From: JBHPGW01 sp042569785
GTDB lineage: Bacteria > Planctomycetota > Phycisphaerae > Sedimentisphaerales > Anaerobacaceae
Assembly: GCA_042569785.1 (NCBI GenBank)
Contig: JBHPGW010000098.1
Coordinates: forward strand, 1 to 8,363
Length of the DNA stretch: 8,363 bases
Direction of reading: 5' to 3'
Shown: one piece after another, positions 6,698 to 8,363 of the stretch
How the letters are laid out: every line of letters begins with the position of its first letter
Numbering within the stretch: the first letter of the stretch is position 1
The notes under the pieces: model-generated
What the model was told of the DNA's origin: nothing
The model's input: the letters and a program-made list of their open reading frames with translations, nothing else
Databases searched by the model: none
Translations under genes and position numbers: made by a program

Positions 6698-6741
6698 ATT
6701 GGCGTAAAATGGCGACACTTTTCCGCAAATTGGCGTTGACA
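6698..6741. repeat. Cluster of ATTGGCG/ATGGCGACA near repeats
   Basis: ATTGGCGT occurs at 6698-6705 and 6729-6736, with ATGGCGACA between them at 6709-6717 and TGACA closing the second copy. Read on the minus strand this gives repeated TGTC...CGCCA units, a style seen at the multi-repeat ends of IS21-like elements. No transposase sequence adjoins it, so the link to a mobile element is only a guess. Confidence 0.35.
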
Positions 6742-6821
6742 TGGGGGGTGAAAATTGGTAAAATGTGTTTAATCTGGAGTTTAGGGTCTGGTATTCCTCT
6801 TAGGAGTGAGGGTAATTTCAG

Positions 6822-6844
6822 ACTTGTCTTTACAAGTGTATAAT
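6822..6844 (+). promoter_or_regulatory. Candidate promoter of the PEP-CTERM gene with overlapping operator-like repeat
   Basis: A perfect TATAAT (6839-6844) is preceded by ACTTGT-CTTT-ACAAGT (6822-6837), an exact inverted repeat with 6-bp arms that fills the -10/-35 spacer. The sequence 17 bp upstream of the -10 (TTTCAG) is a poor -35 box, so the promoter may need an activator bound near the repeat. Transcription from here would give a leader of about 250 nt. Confidence 0.45.
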
Positions 6845-6850
6845 CCGCGC

Positions 6851-7088
6851 AGGTTCCTGTCAGAGTGCTTGTGCGGGAGTTACTTATACGTTGTTTCTTT
6901 TAAAAGTGTAGATGTGTCTGGCCATTAGTGAAGGGCCCATAGCTCGTTGCCATGGGCATAATAAATAGACGCATTGATCTTTAGAGAGGCAATAAAGTTG
7001 GATTTGCTTTGGTGCGTTGCCAGGGCAAAAACTCTTTCAGCTTGTAGCTGAGAAAAAGAGAGAAGTGTTTTTTTAGTAAGAAGAAAGT
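6851..7088 (+). promoter_or_regulatory. Long structured 5' leader of the PEP-CTERM gene
   Basis: Between the likely promoter and the gene lie about 250 bases without a coding region. GCCCAT (6935-6940) and ATGGGC (6952-6957) can pair with an 11-base loop. A second, larger hairpin at 7027-7074 resembles an attenuator and is listed separately. I do not recognise a known riboswitch; the AGGGCAAA at 7022-7029 recalls the c-di-GMP-I aptamer, but the rest of that aptamer is absent. Confidence 0.35.
7027..7074 (+). terminator. Possible attenuator-like hairpin just upstream of the PEP-CTERM gene
   Basis: CTCTTT-CAGCT (7032-7042), loop TGT, then AGCTG (7046-7050) and, after a 4-base bulge, AAAGAG (7055-7060) form an extended stem. 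It is flanked by an A tract (7027-7031) and a run of seven T (7068-7074). The T run begins 7 bases after the stem unless the outer A/T tracts pair as well. It sits 30 bases before the start codon, where it could reduce readthrough or affect mRNA stability. Confidence 0.35.
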
Positions 7089-7096
7089 AGGAGGAG
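7089..7096 (+). promoter_or_regulatory. Strong ribosome binding site of the PEP-CTERM gene
   Basis: AGGAGGAG stands 7 bases before the ATG at 7104, a near-perfect Shine-Dalgarno sequence suggesting high expression. Confidence 0.85.
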
Positions 7097-7103
7097 TAGT
7101 ATT

Positions 7104-7907
7104 ATGAAGAAGTTAATTGTATTAGCATTAGTATTAGGTTTAGTCACATCGGCTTTTGGTACCGTTTCAGAAGACTTTGAACTTCTGACCCCACAGCCGT
7201 GGACCGACGCTGCTGGCCTGGACAATGGCGCAGGAGCGCCAGCGGGTTTCACAAATTATAGTTACGGTGCGGGTGTTATCGGCTCGCTTGCCAATGAGGC
7301 CTTTGCAGGTAATGCCAGCATGAACGCAATGCACTCAGTCAGAGAAAGCTCTAACACTGGCCTCGTATTCTGGGAGCCCGCAGGCTATGCTGACGAGATG
7401 AAGCCGGTCATTGAACTCAGTTTTGATCTCAGTCTGGATTACAGCGGAGTAGAAGGCGATACTGGCGGACGCGCTATGGTAGGCTGGCATATAGAAGGCA
7501 GCGGCCACTATATCGATCTATGGTTTGAGGCTAGGGTAAGCGGCGCCGCGACTCTTTGGGGTCGTGAACTCTTTGGGTCCGTTGACCCCGACGCAGGCTA
7601 TCTTGACACACCTGTAACAGGTTTTATAGGAGGTGGTGCATACAACACAGTAGAGATACGTATCGACGAAAATGTGGGCCTGCATGGCCAGACCAGTGCT
7701 CGTATCAATGGCGGCGCTTGGGCTACGATTGACAGAAGCCTGTATGATATTGAGTCCCTTGCTGCAATCCCTGGTGGAACTCGTCTCAAACATCAGCTCA
7801 CCGGGTCAGCCCTCTTTGACAACTATAGTCAAACAGGTACCCCGGAGCCTGCAACAATCGCTCTGCTTGGTATGGGTGCACTTGCTTTGATCCGCAAAAG
7901 ACGCTAA
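7104..7907 (+). CDS. Secreted PEP-CTERM sorting domain protein, function unknown
   Basis: The protein has 267 residues. Residues 1-19 (MKKLIVLALVLGLVTSAFG) are a Sec signal peptide. The C-terminus has the three parts of a PEP-CTERM anchor: Pro-Glu-Pro at 247-249, a hydrophobic segment ATIALLGMGALALI, and a basic end RKRR. By family knowledge such proteins are cut by an exosortase (EpsH/XrtA-like) at the cell envelope and are often tied to exopolysaccharide or biofilm. The middle (about 20-240) is rich in Gly, Asp and alternating beta-type strands (VIELSFDLSLDYSG, HYIDLWFEAR, NTVEIRIDE), consistent with a single beta-sandwich such as a lectin-like jelly roll; I cannot name the family. It is flanked by its own promoter region and terminator, so it is probably transcribed alone. 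It has no Cys. Confidence 0.92.
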   Translation: MKKLIVLALVLGLVTSAFGTVSEDFELLTPQPWTDAAGLDNGAGAPAGFTNYSYGAGVIGSLANEAFAGNASMNAMHSVRESSNTGLVFWEPAGYADEMKPVIELSFDLSLDYSGVEGDTGGRAMVGWHIEGSGHYIDLWFEARVSGAATLWGRELFGSVDPDAGYLDTPVTGFIGGGAYNTVEIRIDENVGLHGQTSARINGGAWATIDRSLYDIESLAAIPGGTRLKHQLTGSALFDNYSQTGTPEPATIALLGMGALALIRKRR

Positions 7908-7953
7908 TGCTTTAGAAGTGTAAAGAAGTTTGATTGAGCTTTAAATCAATTAT

Positions 7954-7989
7954 GGGCCTGGCCGGTAAATATTCAGGTCAGGCCCTTTT
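7954..7989 (+). terminator. Rho-independent terminator of the PEP-CTERM gene
   Basis: GGGCCTGGCC (7954-7963) pairs with GGTCAGGCCC (7976-7985) in a 10-bp stem with one G-T wobble and a 12-base loop, followed by TTTT. It lies 46 bp after the stop codon. Confidence 0.85.
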
Positions 7990-7990
7990 A

Positions 7991-8015
7991 ATTGATTATT
8001 GATTATTGATTATTG
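7991..8015. repeat. 7-bp tandem repeat (ATTGATT)
   Basis: Three exact copies of ATTGATT followed by a partial ATTG lie directly after the terminator's T tract. This is a short simple-sequence array prone to slippage; no gene overlaps it. Confidence 0.85.
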
Positions 8016-8097
8016 TTTAGTGGTACCAGTTGAAGTTAATTAAGTTTGCTTTGTGTAATGACGATAAATTAGTATTGTGTGGTTGTTACAGTTTTTT

Positions 8098-8127
8098 GGA
8101 TTGATATGGATTGACTTGAATTGGTAT
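8098..8127. repeat. Three imperfect 10-bp direct repeats
   Basis: GGATTGATAT, GGATTGACTT and GAATTGGTAT follow each other without a gap. The ~10-bp period puts each copy on the same face of the helix. The array overlaps the candidate promoter at 8101-8130. Confidence 0.5.
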
Positions 8128-8130
8128 TAT
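8101..8130 (+). promoter_or_regulatory. Candidate promoter of the last gene
   Basis: TTGATA (8101-8106) and TATTAT (8125-8130) each match the sigma-70 consensus at five of six positions and are 18 bp apart. Transcription from here would give a leader of about 190 nt before the gene at 8330. The region is AT-rich, so a chance match is possible. Confidence 0.35.
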
Positions 8131-8170
8131 TAAAGTTGTGATGTTAAATGGATTTGATTCGGTCTTTTTT

Positions 8171-8315
8171 AGAAAGGAGGATAAAAAAAACGGAGCTGGA
8201 TCGCATTTGTGGTAAATTTGTAACTCAGGCTTTGACGCAGGCCGATAATATCTTCTTTTTTCGTATGGCTTGGCTGTCAAAGGTAAAGTAATGTTTTTTT
8301 TCAAATCTTTTTTTT
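8171..8315 (+). promoter_or_regulatory. Leader with orphan Shine-Dalgarno and a long-range hairpin
   Basis: AGGAGG at 8175-8180 has no ATG, GTG or TTG at a usable distance, so it starts no gene. CTTTGAC (8230-8236) is exactly inverted at 8276-8282 (GTCAAAG), with further GGCC/GGCT pairing inside, giving a possible hairpin in the leader of the next gene. No known riboswitch is recognised. Confidence 0.35.
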
Positions 8316-8329
8316 AGGAGGATTAAGTA

Positions 8330-8363
8330 ATGTGTAAGAAACTAATTTTTTTAGCGGCAATTG
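8330..8363 (+). CDS. Start of another exported protein (3' end outside window)
   Basis: An ATG at 8330 has a strong AGGAGG (8316-8321) 8 bases upstream. Only 11 codons are visible: MCKKLIFLAAI. Lysines followed by a hydrophobic run look like the beginning of a Sec signal peptide, much like that of the PEP-CTERM gene upstream. The early Cys is at position 2 and is not a lipobox. Given the neighbours, a LamG or PEP-CTERM surface protein is plausible, but nothing beyond the signal can be seen. Confidence 0.7.
   Translation, partial: MCKKLIFLAAI

Larger units (their letters stand above)
6393..6838. other. Gene-free spacer with small repeats and a homopolymer junction
   Basis: I find no convincing gene in these ~445 bases. 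The longest open stretches on either strand (near 6389-6742 minus and 6529-6843 plus) have no ribosome site, no recognisable motifs and low-quality composition. The stretch holds an inverted repeat at 6523-6559, an adjoining T8 and G8 run at 6598-6613, and a cluster of near repeats of AAATTGGCG type at 6698-6741. It could be decayed mobile-element sequence. There is no clear terminator for the AraC-type gene; only a weak AT-rich AAAATC/GATTTT pair follows its stop at 6391-6410. Confidence 0.5.

Noticed and set aside
6389..6742. Minus-strand open frame of about 117 codons
   Set aside because: It overlaps the repeats and the end of the AraC gene and has no ribosome site or motif.
6529..6843. 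Plus-strand open frame of about 104 codons after the AraC gene
   Set aside because: No ribosome binding site, crosses the T8G8 homopolymer, odd composition and no recognisable domain; most likely chance.
7016..7060. c-di-GMP-I riboswitch, suggested by AGGGCAAA
   Set aside because: The second conserved half (GACGCAAAGC and the receptor helix) is absent.

Overview
This window most likely comes from a marine or sediment bacterium of the Planctomycetota, probably class Phycisphaerae. The signs are a PEP-CTERM secreted protein, a LamG protein ending in an FKDFAxMxxxWL tail that I associate with that class, a Tat-exported formylglycine sulfatase, and UroD-fold methyltransferase-like enzymes paired with an AraC regulator. 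The lineage is inferred from gene style only; there is no rRNA or other marker gene here.

Layout. (1) 1-713 is the 3' end of a large secreted LamG-domain gene, closed by a very strong intrinsic terminator (765-804). (2) 805-1236 holds no intact gene but contains two overlapping relics on the minus strand: the last ~50 codons of an LpxL/HtrB-type lipid A acyltransferase, and the N-terminal helix-turn-helix piece of an IS30-family transposase joined directly to it. (3) 1237-3884 is a minus-strand pair, a uroporphyrinogen-decarboxylase-like protein followed by a sulfatase. (4) 3885-4331 is a divergent intergenic region with several small symmetric or repeated motifs. (5) 4332-6392 is a plus-strand pair, a second UroD-like protein followed by an AraC-family regulator. 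(6) 6393-7103 is ~710 bp with no convincing gene; it holds small repeats, a T8G8 homopolymer junction, a likely promoter with an overlapping inverted repeat, and a ~250-nt structured leader. (7) 7104-7907 is a complete PEP-CTERM protein gene with its own terminator. (8) 7991-8329 is an AT-rich spacer with a 7-bp tandem repeat, a phased 10-bp repeat, a candidate promoter and an orphan Shine-Dalgarno sequence. (9) 8330-8363 is the start of another exported protein.

How the genes may work together. The two UroD-like proteins are divergently transcribed from one regulatory region. One is followed by a sulfatase and the other by an AraC-type regulator. This looks like a small inducible catabolic locus. 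A reasonable hypothesis is use of a sulfated, possibly O-methylated, glycan or related organic compound: the sulfatase would act outside the cytoplasm and the UroD-like proteins inside it. Neither UroD-like protein carries the full His-x-Cys...Cys zinc site of MtaA-type methyltransferases, so their chemistry is open. The flanking LamG and PEP-CTERM genes belong to the cell-surface repertoire and appear to be separate transcription units.
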